In this document: positions 50,392-59,410 of the stretch, piece by piece
Position numbering within the stretch: position 1 is the first letter of the stretch
Layout: each line of letters opens with the position of its first letter
Assembly: GCA_049513055.1 (NCBI GenBank)
Contig: JBEKWN010000004.1
Location: forward strand, 52,048-116,047
DNA from: UBA1163 sp049513055
GTDB taxonomy: Bacteria > Desulfobacterota > BSN033 > UBA1163
DNA: 64,000 bases
Reading direction: 5' to 3'
The notes under the pieces: model-generated
What the model was told of the DNA's origin: nothing
Database searches by the model: none
What the model saw: only the letters and a program-made list of their open reading frames with translations
Program-made: the position numbers and the translations under genes

Positions 50392-51096
50392 TTATACTCC
50401 TAAGTAATGTTTGATCACTTCTTCGTTTTGGAGAAGATCTTTCGTCTTGCCCTGGAGCTTGATCTTTCCTCCTTCTAAGAGGTAGCCCCGTTCCCCTACT
50501 TCGAGGGCCTTTTTAGCGTTCTGCTCGACCATGAATAATGAAGTTCCTTCTTGGTGGATATCCCGAACAACATCAAAGAGAGAAGTGACCACCAGAGGGG
50601 CTAAACCGCCAGTCGGTTCGTCGAGAACGATCAACTGGGGTTTGGTCATGAGTCCACATCCAATGGCTAACATCTGCCGTTCTCCGCCGCTCAGAGTCCC
50701 AGCATTTTGGTTTCTCCGTTCTTTTAGTATGGGAAATTTTGTATAAACATACTCCAGGCGGGAGCGGGATTCTTTCCCGTAAAGGATGGCCCCCATCTCT
50801 AAATTCTCCAGCACTGTGAGGGATGGGAAGATGCAATTATCTTGAGGGACGTAGGAAAAGCCTTGTTTTGCAATCTCCTCAGGGTCAAGTCCAGTGATCT
50901 CCTTACCAGCGTAAAAAATTCGTCCTTGGTGTAAATTGGTGAATCCAAAAATTGTCTTCAAGAGTGTCGATTTCCCTGCTCCGTTGGGACCGATGACGAC
51001 GACGAACTCCCCTTTCTCCACGGTCAAACTGATATTTTCCAAGACCGTCATTTTCCCATATCCAGAATAGACAGAGTCAATTTGCAGAAGACTCAT
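50392..51096 (-). CDS. livF: LIV-type ABC importer ATPase (LivF family)
   Basis: 234 aa. Walker A GPNGAGKST, signature LSGGERQM, Walker B LIVLDEPTGGLAP and the H-loop VEQNAKKAL are intact, with the YVPQDNCIFP Q-loop typical of LivF. It is the last gene of the second LIV operon. Only five bases separate it from the convergent GlcF-like gene, with no terminator-like structure in between, so the two transcripts probably overlap. Confidence 0.92.
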   Translation of the reverse strand: MSLLQIDSVYSGYGKMTVLENISLTVEKGEFVVVIGPNGAGKSTLLKTIFGFTNLHQGRIFYAGKEITGLDPEEIAKQGFSYVPQDNCIFPSLTVLENLEMGAILYGKESRSRLEYVYTKFPILKERRNQNAGTLSGGERQMLAIGCGLMTKPQLIVLDEPTGGLAPLVVTSLFDVVRDIHQEGTSLFMVEQNAKKALEVGERGYLLEGGKIKLQGKTKDLLQNEEVIKHYLGV

Positions 51097-51105
51097 CTTA
51101 GGCTC

Positions 51106-51873
51106 CTACTTTTCTTTTCCCAGATAGGCTTCGATGACTTGGGGGTTCTGCTGGACTTCATGAGGCGTTCCCTCCGCCAGATTCTCACCACTATTCATGA
51201 CGAATATTTTATCGCAGAGATTCATAATCACTTCCATTTTATGTTCGACAATCAGAAAGGTTAACCCCTGTTCCTTTCTCAGGGTCTCGATGTACTTCAT
51301 CAAATTCTTTGTTTCATCGAGATTGGCACCAGACGTTGGTTCATCCAGGAGAAGCATTTCTGGATCCGCCATCAGAGCCCTTGCGACTTCGAGCATCTTT
51401 CGCTGGCCTCCAGAAAGATTGGTAGCCAGTTCTTGCCTCAAATGTTTGATCCCCACAATTTCTAAAATTTGCAGGGCTTTCTCCAGGTTGGTTTTCTCCT
51501 GGACCACCATCTTTTTCGGCCTGATCACGGCATAAATCAAGTGTTCGCCCAGTTGGTCTTTTGAGGCTAAAAGCATATTCTCCAGCACCGTCATGTTTTT
51601 CAACTCTCGGGCGATCTGAAAAGTTCGGACCAGGCCTCTGAGACAGGTTTCATGAGGCTCAAGACCATCGATCCGCTCATTCTTGAAGTAGACGCTACCT
51701 GAAGTTGGCTTGTAAGTTCCAGTGAGCAGATTAAAGAGGGTCGTCTTCCCGGCGCCGTTGGGGCCAATCAGTCCGCAGATGGATCCCTTCTCCACGGCAA
51801 TGCTGCAATGATTAACAGCCCGGAGACCGCCAAAATCCTTGGTCACTTCTTTCGTTTCCAGCAGAGGGCTCAT
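51106..51873 (-). CDS. livG: LIV-type ABC importer ATPase (LivG family)
   Basis: 255 aa. Walker A GPNGAGKTT, RTFQIARELKNMTV, signature LSGGQRKM and Walker B LLLDEPTSGANLDE, H-loop VEHKMEV. It starts within the last bases of livM (4-bp overlap) and ends nine bases before livF, so it is tightly coupled. It powers import together with LivF. Confidence 0.92.
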   Translation of the reverse strand: MSPLLETKEVTKDFGGLRAVNHCSIAVEKGSICGLIGPNGAGKTTLFNLLTGTYKPTSGSVYFKNERIDGLEPHETCLRGLVRTFQIARELKNMTVLENMLLASKDQLGEHLIYAVIRPKKMVVQEKTNLEKALQILEIVGIKHLRQELATNLSGGQRKMLEVARALMADPEMLLLDEPTSGANLDETKNLMKYIETLRKEQGLTFLIVEHKMEVIMNLCDKIFVMNSGENLAEGTPHEVQQNPQVIEAYLGKEK

Positions 51874-52820
51874 ATCTCCTCCCCCATCTTCACAGCCTTT
51901 TCTGGAATGAGCCCCTGGGGTCGAAAACGAAGGCAGATAATTAAAATAAGTCCGATAAAGATGACTCGCAGCCCAGGGATTAAATAGGTGTAACCCGGTA
52001 TGGTCGGCAAAAAGCGTGTGCCTTGGTGAATGATGCCAATTAAAACCAGTGTGCCCAGAATGGCGCCCTTGTTATTTCCAATTCCACCGATGACCAGGGA
52101 CACCCAGATCAGAAAGGTGATGTCCGGAGCGAATTCATGAGGCATGATCGAACCACTATAATGAACCCAGAGACTTCCAGCCATCCCTGCATAGGCAGCA
52201 CCGGTAACAAAGGATAGCATACGGAACCTGACAATCTTCTTGCCCAGAGCCTCTGTAACAATCTCGTCCTCACGGATCCCTTTGAGAACTCTCCCCAGCG
52301 GGGAGTTATAAATCCTCTGCGAAATGAAGTAGAGAATCAATAGAATAATCAAGACTAATATAAAGTAGAAAAGAGTATCCAGGATCACTGAGTGTCCGGA
52401 TAAAGGTCTCGGAAGATTACGAATTCCCTGAGCGCCTCGGGTTAACCATTTCTCATTTAAGGCCAAGAAGCGAATAACCTCTGACATTCCGATGGTCATG
52501 ATGGCCAGGTAATCCCCGCGGAGGCGTAGGGTGGGAGTTCCGATCAAATAGCCTGCCAGTGCCCCGGCTAAAGCCGCAGCAAGGAACCCCACAATGAAAG
52601 GGAATCCATAGCCCAAGCTATGTTTGAAACCAAAAACAATTTCCTCGGAGGCAGGGGAAGTCAGGATCGCAGAGGTGTAGGCTCCGATTGCAAAGAAGCC
52701 AGCGATGCCGAAATCGAGGAGACCGGTAAAGCCCCAGCGGATGTTCAGGGCCATGCTCAGAATCGAGTAAATGGCCACGATCGTGGCAATGGATATGATG
52801 AAGATGATTAACCCTTCCAT
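51870..52820 (-). CDS. livM: LIV-type ABC importer permease (LivM family)
   Basis: 316 aa with about nine or ten hydrophobic helices. LivM features are LNIRWGFTGLLDFGIAGFFAIGAY near the N-terminus, the coupling loop IREDEIVTEALGKKIVRFR and VIGGIGNNKGAILG, then RPQGLIPE at the end. Overlaps livG by 4 bp and follows livH by 3 bp. Confidence 0.92.
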   Translation of the reverse strand: MEGLIIFIISIATIVAIYSILSMALNIRWGFTGLLDFGIAGFFAIGAYTSAILTSPASEEIVFGFKHSLGYGFPFIVGFLAAALAGALAGYLIGTPTLRLRGDYLAIMTIGMSEVIRFLALNEKWLTRGAQGIRNLPRPLSGHSVILDTLFYFILVLIILLILYFISQRIYNSPLGRVLKGIREDEIVTEALGKKIVRFRMLSFVTGAAYAGMAGSLWVHYSGSIMPHEFAPDITFLIWVSLVIGGIGNNKGAILGTLVLIGIIHQGTRFLPTIPGYTYLIPGLRVIFIGLILIICLRFRPQGLIPEKAVKMGEEI

Positions 52821-52823
52821 CGA

Positions 52824-53693
52824 TTACCTCGCGAAGAGTCCTCTTGGCCTAAGCAGTAAGATAAGTCCCATCAAAAGATAGGCGAAAGCCACTTTATATT
52901 CGGCCCAGGCGAAAGCGGAGGAGAGCTCCATGGCTATGCCAATAATCATTGCCCCCGCAACAGCCCCATAGGGGTTGCCGATTCCTCCCATGATCACGGA
53001 GGCAAAGATAACCAGAAGCATCTCAATTCCCATGTTAACGTCTACAGAACCGATCAGACCCACCATTACTCCAGCCAGACCTGCAAGACCTGAGCTAATC
53101 AGCCATGTCCATGTCACCACATTCTCTGTTCGGATGCCTCGAATTCTGGCCAACTCGATATTATCCGATGTCGCCCGAATCATCTTCCCTATTTTGGTGT
53201 ATTGCAGGAGGAGATAGATAAGTATCATGATCGATACCGAAATGATGATGGCCGTCAGTTGAATAGGCGTGACCATAAATGGTCCCAGCTTCATTGCCGC
53301 TCCTGAGATGACCTTGTACATTTTTGGGTCAGGACCCCAGATAATTAGAATAGTGTTTCGAATGATAAAGGCTACGCCCATCGTGGCAATGAGCAAGGTC
53401 AAGGGACCTGCTTTTACATTCTCTTTTAGGGGTTTCACCACGATCTTATGAATGATGAGTCCAACGATCCCTGTTAGGATGATTGTTATGAGAATAGATA
53501 AAAACATCGGGAAACCCAGAGTCACATTAAATAGAAAGGCCAAGAAGGCTCCCAAAGCCAGGGTGTCACCGTAAGAGAAATTGATAAACTTGACCGTTCG
53601 GAACAGCAAGGATAATCCAAGAGCAGCCAGGGCCAGAACCCCACCCATAATGATGCCAAATCCTATGGACAGAAGCAGCATGCCTTTCCTCAT
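52824..53693 (-). CDS. livH: LIV-type ABC importer permease (LivH family)
   Basis: 289 aa, about eight membrane helices. LALAALGLSLLFRTVKFINFSYGD, the coupling loop ATSDNIELARIRGIRTE and GGIGNPYGAVAGAMIIG followed by RPRGLFA identify LivH. A perfect hairpin separates it from the upstream binding-protein gene. Confidence 0.92.
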   Translation of the reverse strand: MRKGMLLLSIGFGIIMGGVLALAALGLSLLFRTVKFINFSYGDTLALGAFLAFLFNVTLGFPMFLSILITIILTGIVGLIIHKIVVKPLKENVKAGPLTLLIATMGVAFIIRNTILIIWGPDPKMYKVISGAAMKLGPFMVTPIQLTAIIISVSIMILIYLLLQYTKIGKMIRATSDNIELARIRGIRTENVVTWTWLISSGLAGLAGVMVGLIGSVDVNMGIEMLLVIFASVIMGGIGNPYGAVAGAMIIGIAMELSSAFAWAEYKVAFAYLLMGLILLLRPRGLFAR

Positions 53694-53700
53694 AATAATA

Positions 53701-53726
53701 GGGTGAGGGCTGAAAAGCCCTCACCC
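53701..53726. terminator. Perfect 11-bp hairpin between binding protein and permease genes
   Basis: GGGTGAGGGCT and AGCCCTCACCC enclose a 4-base loop. Placed after the highly needed binding-protein gene, it may stabilise that message or cause partial termination so that permeases are made in smaller amount. Confidence 0.6.
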
Positions 53727-53737
53727 ACTCCGAACAT

Positions 53738-55021
53738 TTATTTAACTGGGGTAAAAATCTTTTTTACCTTCTGTAGGGTTTCCCCGAGATCACTTTCATC
53801 CAGGTAGCCTAAATAGTTCCGCTTGTTATCCTCGATTTTGATGATCCCGAGTGAGGTAATTACGTTTCCGGTCTCGTCGAAGTTCTGGGAACCACAAAGG
53901 CCTTCATAATCGATCTTCTTTCCCTGGCGGAGAAGCTTGACCCCTTCGGCAAAATTATAGACTTTTGTCCCTGGAGGATTGGCCACAACGCGCATGTTTT
54001 CCGCTATTGCATCTCCGTTCACCTTCTTGCCCGATTCGAGTGCGAGGCAAATGATGTTTAGCGCATCATATGCATTGGGGGTAAAAAGTGGCATTAGCCC
54101 CGGTTTTTTAGTTCGCTTTTCCACTTCCTGGGCGAAGACTTTATAACGATCGGATGGCTTGGCTGCAGGTTGAACTGCTCCGACCCCCTTGCTGTATGGC
54201 CAGGTGGCTTCCAGCATTTGATCGTTCACGTAGTCTGTTCCGATCCAGTCTGCCTTCAACCCAAGTTCAGTGACCTGTTTGAAGACCACGGCAGCGGTTT
54301 GAGGATCACATTCAAAGAAGACAACATCCGGCTTATTCTTAAAAACAGTCATCAACTCGGATCGATAAGAGGCTTGGCGAGGATTGTAAGTTACGTCGGC
54401 AACGATTTCAATTCCGAGAATTTTACACGCCGGGATGTTGACCCCGCGGTTACTTTGAGAGCTTTCATCATCCGCATAGAAAAGGGCAGCCTTTTTATGC
54501 CCACGCTTTTTCGCCTCAAAGACCATGCCCGTTCCCATCCCTAAGTCTGAAGAGACAGTCCGGAAAAGGAATTTCGATTTTATAAAATCGAGGGCAGTCG
54601 ATCCAGCAGTGGGCGACAATTGTACGACGTGATACTTCTCAGCCAGGGGCAGCACCGAACGGAAAGTAACTGAGGTGGGCCCGATGATCGCAGGAACTTT
54701 GTCGATGTTGATGAGTTTCTCTTCCCCGGCAATGGCAGCGTCACTCTTCGTTTCATCATCCACAATTTTAATTTCGATAGGACGACCTAGGACTCCTCCA
54801 GCAGCATTGATTTCATCCTTGGCAATGTCCACCCCCACCTGGCAGGCGCCCACCCAACCTAAAGTGCCAGTGTAAGGAATCAGTAATCCGATGTTGATGG
54901 GCTCAGCCGCTCCCCGTGCAGGAGGGATGAGGGAAGATGTTCCGAGGATGAGTGTTAATGAAGCCACTCCGAGGGCGAGTGTTAATACTACCATCCCTTT
55001 CCAAATATTCCACTTCTTCAT
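53738..55021 (-). CDS. livK: LIV-type ABC importer substrate-binding protein
   Basis: 427 aa with AAAGGAG before the ATG and a Sec signal peptide (MVVLTLALGVASLTLILG, cleaved near PARGAA). The Leu/Ile/Val-binding fold shows as INIGLLIPYTGTLGWVG, AKDEINAAGGVLGRPIEIKIVDDETK and VPAIIGPTSVTFRSVLPLAEKYHV. It heads the second LIV operon. The nearby glycolate-type genes do not prove a common substrate, so the ligand is unknown. Confidence 0.9.
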   Translation of the reverse strand: MKKWNIWKGMVVLTLALGVASLTLILGTSSLIPPARGAAEPINIGLLIPYTGTLGWVGACQVGVDIAKDEINAAGGVLGRPIEIKIVDDETKSDAAIAGEEKLINIDKVPAIIGPTSVTFRSVLPLAEKYHVVQLSPTAGSTALDFIKSKFLFRTVSSDLGMGTGMVFEAKKRGHKKAALFYADDESSQSNRGVNIPACKILGIEIVADVTYNPRQASYRSELMTVFKNKPDVVFFECDPQTAAVVFKQVTELGLKADWIGTDYVNDQMLEATWPYSKGVGAVQPAAKPSDRYKVFAQEVEKRTKKPGLMPLFTPNAYDALNIICLALESGKKVNGDAIAENMRVVANPPGTKVYNFAEGVKLLRQGKKIDYEGLCGSQNFDETGNVITSLGIIKIEDNKRNYLGYLDESDLGETLQKVKKIFTPVK

Positions 55022-55340
55022 TATTTTTCTCCTTTCTGTTCCATTGATACCATGAACTCACATTTCAATGGTTTGTTTGGACTCCAAATCGTGACGTCTC
55101 AATTCTTCTGAGTCGGCGATTCTCACCTCCTTTCTCACCAGAAGAGATGAGATAATTGAGTGAATAGATCCTTTTGACAAACCCCGACACTCCCCACCAT
55201 GGCGATGCTAATATCAAGGATTTATTTTGTCAAGCTTTTTTATACCCTTTTTTATACCCTTTTTTGAATCGTTATATTATTATACAAACTCAACCGAGGA
55301 GCTTTCAGAATGAATATTGAGAATTGGGGGAATTTCTAAA
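55022..55340. other. 319-bp divergent region without a gene
   Basis: This must contain the promoters of the binding-protein gene (minus) and the PCC-domain gene (plus). It has a direct repeat of TTTTTATACCC around 55236-55265. At 55123-55133 the minus strand reads AAAGGAGGTGA, a perfect complement of the 16S rRNA 3' end, but no normal start codon stands at the right distance from it. Confidence 0.5.
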
Positions 55341-55817
55341 ATGAATTTGGTTCAGAAACCATTCTGGGAAGAGGTGAAACTAGGCGGGATTATTCTCTCT
55401 CGGCTCATGCCTGACGAGGATCTCTTCACGGCTTTGAAAAAAATTGCAAAGGATCGTGGGATAGAAAGGGGAATTATCCTTTCAGCCATTGGAAGTTTAA
55501 AGAATGTTATCTTTAGAAACGTTAAAACAAACATTGAATTGCCTGTAAAGGGGGAGGATACCAATGAGATTGAAGAGGCAGGACCCTTCGAACTGCTTTC
55601 TTTAGAAGGAAACCTCTTTCCCTCTGTAAGTGAAGAAGAAACCATTATTCATTTGCATGTCATGCTGGGTTCCCCCTCAGGGAGTGTCATAGGAGGCCAC
55701 CTCTTTAAGGCAAATGTTTTCACAACCACGGAGATCGTTATTGGAAAGATTGTAGGATCTTTGGTTCACAAAGCGAAAAGCGATGTAACCGGACTTATAG
55801 AACTTTTCAAGAAATAG
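55341..55817 (+). CDS. PCC/DUF296-domain protein
   Basis: 158 aa from the ATG at 55341 (GGGGGAA upstream; a TTG 24 bases earlier is possible). The PPC/DUF296 fold is recognised by LSRLMPDEDLFTALKKIAKDRGIERGIILSAIGSL and HLHVMLGSPSGSVIGGHLFKANVFTTTEIVIGKI, including a histidine-rich strand. Such proteins are small trimeric beta-barrels seen as stand-alone bacterial proteins and in plant AT-hook proteins; no enzyme activity is established. It lies alone between two LIV operons. Confidence 0.85.
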   Translation: MNLVQKPFWEEVKLGGIILSRLMPDEDLFTALKKIAKDRGIERGIILSAIGSLKNVIFRNVKTNIELPVKGEDTNEIEEAGPFELLSLEGNLFPSVSEEETIIHLHVMLGSPSGSVIGGHLFKANVFTTTEIVIGKIVGSLVHKAKSDVTGLIELFKK

Positions 55818-55989
55818 CTGGAATACATAGACTTGTCTTTATCCTTTTTTACCTCTGCCAAGTAGGAATCAATCGGACAGATTTTGAATTATTTGCCCTA
55901 ATCATTTTCAAGAATATATTATGATTTTCAAATGACATATATCCATTTTGAAAATCGGTCTTGCCATCTAACCTGATCATTTCTATTAT

Positions 55990-56017
55990 TTGACAATAGG
56001 AAGTCTTATATTATAGC
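55990..56017 (+). promoter_or_regulatory. Candidate promoter of the third LIV operon
   Basis: TTGACA (55990-55995), 16-base spacer, TATAGC (56012-56017). It would give a leader of about 75 bases before the start at 56097, which has a strong AGAAAGGAGG site. Confidence 0.5.
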
Positions 56018-56096
56018 TTAATGTAAGTAGCAATTTTTTCGGGGGACAGGTTTTACAATTGCATTAATTATATTAATTCAAGAAAGGAGGAACGAC

Positions 56097-57389
56097 ATGG
56101 AAAAGACAAGGCGTGAATTTGTTAAACTCGTTGGAGGGGCGGCCCTGGGTGCAGGGGTTATGCTTGCAGGTCGAGGCAAGGCGAGGGCCCAGGCCAAATC
56201 GTTTAAGGGGGTACCATCGGAACCCGTGAAGATCGGAGTCCTTCCAATTCTTGCCGGTGTTGGCGGGGTACCCGGCATTGCGGGTTTGCGAGGTGCAGAG
56301 ATCTGGTTGGAGCAAACTAATGCAACGGGTGGAATCTTGGGGAGGAAGGTTGAGTTTTATCAGGAGGAGGAAACCTCACCAAAGGACACAGTGGAGAAAT
56401 TCCGAAAGCTCACCCTTCAAAACAAAGTAGATGTCATTTCAGGCGGTATCTCGACAGCCGTTGGCCTGGCTCTCGGGCCTGTTGCAGAAGAACTGGGTCA
56501 ACTCTGGATTTCGTGGGATGCAACCACACAGAAAGGCGTCGAGGAAACGATGCCCAAAACGAAATATTCCTTTCGAAGCACGGATAATGAAATGGAGGCC
56601 GTCGGTGGTGCTATCCTGACCGCTAAGTACTTTCCTAAAGTCAGGACGGTAGCGGGGATCAACAATGACTACTCCTACGGCAGGGATTGCTGGGACACGT
56701 ATAAGGCCGTTCTCACCCATTTCAATCCAACCGTGAAATTCGTCTTAGACCTTTGGCCAAAACTGGGGGAAACAGAGTTCAGTTCACACATCGCAGCCAT
56801 TAAGAAGGCAAACCCTGACCTCCTCTTTAGCAGCTTCTGGTCTGGCGATACGACAATATTCTTCAAGCAGGCAGCTGGCGTAGGGCTCTTCCAAAAGATG
56901 AAAGGCTGTTTCTGTACAGGCGGAGGGGTACATGACACCCTCAAAAAGGAGTTTACCCCAGCAGGATTGATTTTGGGGTATAACAGCTTTTATTTTAAAT
57001 GGACCGACTCATGGCCACTTCTCAAATGGTTCGTGAACAAGTACTACACGAAACACAAAGAATATCCGCCTTATGAGGCCGATCATGCCTTCTTTACCCT
57101 TCAGGCTTACAAGGCCGCTGTTGAGAAGTGTTACGCTATCATCGGAGCATGGCCATCAAAGGAGCAGATTGCGGCAGTGCTGACACAAATTGAGGTTCCT
57201 TCTATTTCAGGCTACAGAGGTTACACAGAGGATAACAGGATGCGCTGCAACTTCTTTCAGGGTATCACCACGCATAAGAATCCGTATGACTTCGTGACCA
57301 TCGACCCGGTTGAGATTATGGACTCCGCGCAGATTCAGAAGCCCGCCTGGACAAAATTATACGACTGGATAAAGAGCTGGAAGGCATAA
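56097..57389 (+). CDS. LIV-type substrate-binding protein with Tat signal
   Basis: 430 aa. The N-terminus carries a twin-arginine motif (T-R-R-E-F-V-K) before a weakly hydrophobic Ala/Gly segment and an ARAQAK cleavage region, so it is probably exported folded by Tat, unlike the three other binding proteins here which have Sec signals. The binding fold shows as PVKIGVLPILAGVGG, GLRGAEIWLEQTNATGGILGRKVEFYQEEE and KVDVISGGISTAVGLALGP. It heads a complete importer operon that is followed by corrinoid methyltransferase genes, so a methylated compound is a possible ligand. Confidence 0.88.
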   Translation: MEKTRREFVKLVGGAALGAGVMLAGRGKARAQAKSFKGVPSEPVKIGVLPILAGVGGVPGIAGLRGAEIWLEQTNATGGILGRKVEFYQEEETSPKDTVEKFRKLTLQNKVDVISGGISTAVGLALGPVAEELGQLWISWDATTQKGVEETMPKTKYSFRSTDNEMEAVGGAILTAKYFPKVRTVAGINNDYSYGRDCWDTYKAVLTHFNPTVKFVLDLWPKLGETEFSSHIAAIKKANPDLLFSSFWSGDTTIFFKQAAGVGLFQKMKGCFCTGGGVHDTLKKEFTPAGLILGYNSFYFKWTDSWPLLKWFVNKYYTKHKEYPPYEADHAFFTLQAYKAAVEKCYAIIGAWPSKEQIAAVLTQIEVPSISGYRGYTEDNRMRCNFFQGITTHKNPYDFVTIDPVEIMDSAQIQKPAWTKLYDWIKSWKA

Positions 57390-57490
57390 CGTTCCTATGG
57401 GGTGGGGTCCAGCTATCAGTGATTCTGAGCTATTTGAGGCTCTGCCCCATTGTTTCTTCCCTGACTTTGGGGGAAACTTAACATAAAAGA

Positions 57491-58381
57491 ATGGTTTTGA
57501 CAGATATCATCAACATCTTACTGAGTGGTGTTTTCTATGGTTCTATCCTCTTCCTGGTGGCTGCAGGCTTGCAAGTGGTCTTCGGGGTCCAGAAGGTCTT
57601 TAATCTGGCCTGTGGGGAATTTTATGCCTTGGGAGCCTATACGGGTGTGGTCTTTGTAAAGATCGCCCAAGGCATAGGGCTTCCACTCCTTTTTTCCCTT
57701 CTTCCCCTGATTTTAGCCGGATTGTTTCTATTCTTCATCGGCCCCATTGTTGAGAGGGGATTGCTCAGGTTTGTCTATGGTCGGGATGAAACTTTCCAGC
57801 TCCTCCTCACCTTTGCTGTCGTCCTCATGTTTGAGGATGTCATTAGATTCATCTGGGGCACCTCTCCTCAATCGACTCCGGGAGTCTACCTGGCCTACGG
57901 CCAGATCAATTTGCTTGGTGCCATCATACCCATCTACAATCTCATCGTCATCGTCAGCAGTCTTGTCATCGCAGGCCTCATCGGGTACATGCTGGTCAGG
58001 ACAAAATTCGGAAGGATCATCCGGGCCACAGCCGATAACCGTGAGATGAGCGAGGCTCTCGGTATCAACATGAAGAGTGTTTATACCAAGGTGTTCACCC
58101 TGGGAACTGTCCTTGGAACATTGGGAGGAGCCTTAGTTATCCCTGCGACGGCGGCAATGACGGAGATGGGTGTGGAGTTGATCGTGATGGCCTTCGCCGT
58201 GGTGGTGATCGGCGGGCTGGGAAGCATGAAGGGGGCCTTTTTCGGAGCTCTGGTCGTCGGGATCTTGCGGGCCATTGCCATCTCCACCTATCCAGAGTTG
58301 GAGTTGCTTCTCATCTATTTGATTGTGATCGGTGTGCTGGTCTTCAGACCCGAAGGGCTCTTCGGAGGGAGCAGGGCATGA
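57491..58381 (+). CDS. livH: LIV-type ABC importer permease (LivH family)
   Basis: 296 aa with about eight helices. LivH pattern: FYGSILFLVAAGLQVVFGVQKVFNLACGEFYALGAY, coupling loop ATADNREMSEALGINMKSVYTK and GGLGSMKGAFFGALVVG, ending RPEGLFGG. It overlaps livM by 4 bp (ATGA). Confidence 0.92.
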   Translation: MVLTDIINILLSGVFYGSILFLVAAGLQVVFGVQKVFNLACGEFYALGAYTGVVFVKIAQGIGLPLLFSLLPLILAGLFLFFIGPIVERGLLRFVYGRDETFQLLLTFAVVLMFEDVIRFIWGTSPQSTPGVYLAYGQINLLGAIIPIYNLIVIVSSLVIAGLIGYMLVRTKFGRIIRATADNREMSEALGINMKSVYTKVFTLGTVLGTLGGALVIPATAAMTEMGVELIVMAFAVVVIGGLGSMKGAFFGALVVGILRAIAISTYPELELLLIYLIVIGVLVFRPEGLFGGSRA

Positions 58382-59397
58382 AAGCTGATAACCTGACATT
58401 AAAGACTTTGGAGCCGAAGAATACCTCCGTATCCTTCAAGAAGACCAAGACATGGGCAATCCTCGCCATTGCCTTATTCTTCATAATTTTGCCACGGCTT
58501 GGAAGTCAGTATGTTTCGTATCTGATTTTGACGTTTTTCGGATATGCGGTGGCACTGCTCGGGTTCAACCTCCTTTTCGGCTATACCGGACTTCTCTCAT
58601 TCGGGCATGCCCTTTTTCTTGCCATGGGTGCCTATACCGTTGCTTTTTTTACGAGTAAGTTTTCCATCTTTCCTATGGAGATCATCCTTCTTGTAGCCAT
58701 CGTGGTCTCTGCAATCCTGGCTGCCTTAATCGGAGCCGTATGTGTTCAATACATCAAAATTTACTTTGCGATGCTCACCCTCGCTTTTGGGATGCTATTC
58801 TATTCTTTCCTCATAAAATTTTATTACGTCACAGGAGGAGATGAAGGAATGCGCGTCTTGAGGCCTTATCTTTTAGGGTACGAACTTTCAGCAATTCCAA
58901 AGATGCAATTTCTTATGGGAGGTTACTACTATTATGCCTTGGTCGTCTTGACCATCGCCACATGGGTAATGTGGAAGATCGTCTCCTCACCTTTCGGACT
59001 CTGTCTGATGGCGATCAGAGATAATCCGGAAAAGGCGACCTATTTGGGGGTCGATGTGAAAAGGTACAGGTGGTATGCCTTTATCATCTCGGGTGCCTAT
59101 TCTGCTGTTGGAGGGGTATTGCTGGCCCCGGTCATCGGACAGGTTGATCCAACTTTGACCTACTGGACTCACTCGGGAACGCTTGTCTTTATGACTCTCC
59201 TTGGAGGCTTCACCAACTTTTTAGGGCCCATGCTTGGAGGTTTGATCTATATCTTCCTTCAGGACAAGGTCATGTCTCTCACGACTTATTGGAGGTTTAT
59301 CTTTGGAGCCATTTTGGCCTTCCTCGTTATCGTTGCGCCGGGTGGTGTAGCAGGGGTCATCAGTTCTTTAGTAAAAAAAGGACGTAGAGGGATATGA
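58378..59397 (+). CDS. livM: LIV-type ABC importer permease (LivM family)
   Basis: 339 aa with about ten helices and a longer N-terminal cytoplasmic tail than the LivM at 51870. It carries GFNLLFGYTGLLSFGHALFLAMGAY, the coupling loop IRDNPEKATYLGVDVKRYR and LLGGFTNFLGPMLG. It forms the channel with the LivH-type protein. Confidence 0.92.
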   Translation: MKADNLTLKTLEPKNTSVSFKKTKTWAILAIALFFIILPRLGSQYVSYLILTFFGYAVALLGFNLLFGYTGLLSFGHALFLAMGAYTVAFFTSKFSIFPMEIILLVAIVVSAILAALIGAVCVQYIKIYFAMLTLAFGMLFYSFLIKFYYVTGGDEGMRVLRPYLLGYELSAIPKMQFLMGGYYYYALVVLTIATWVMWKIVSSPFGLCLMAIRDNPEKATYLGVDVKRYRWYAFIISGAYSAVGGVLLAPVIGQVDPTLTYWTHSGTLVFMTLLGGFTNFLGPMLGGLIYIFLQDKVMSLTTYWRFIFGAILAFLVIVAPGGVAGVISSLVKKGRRGI

Positions 59398-59410
59398 GGA
59401 GGAAAGGATT

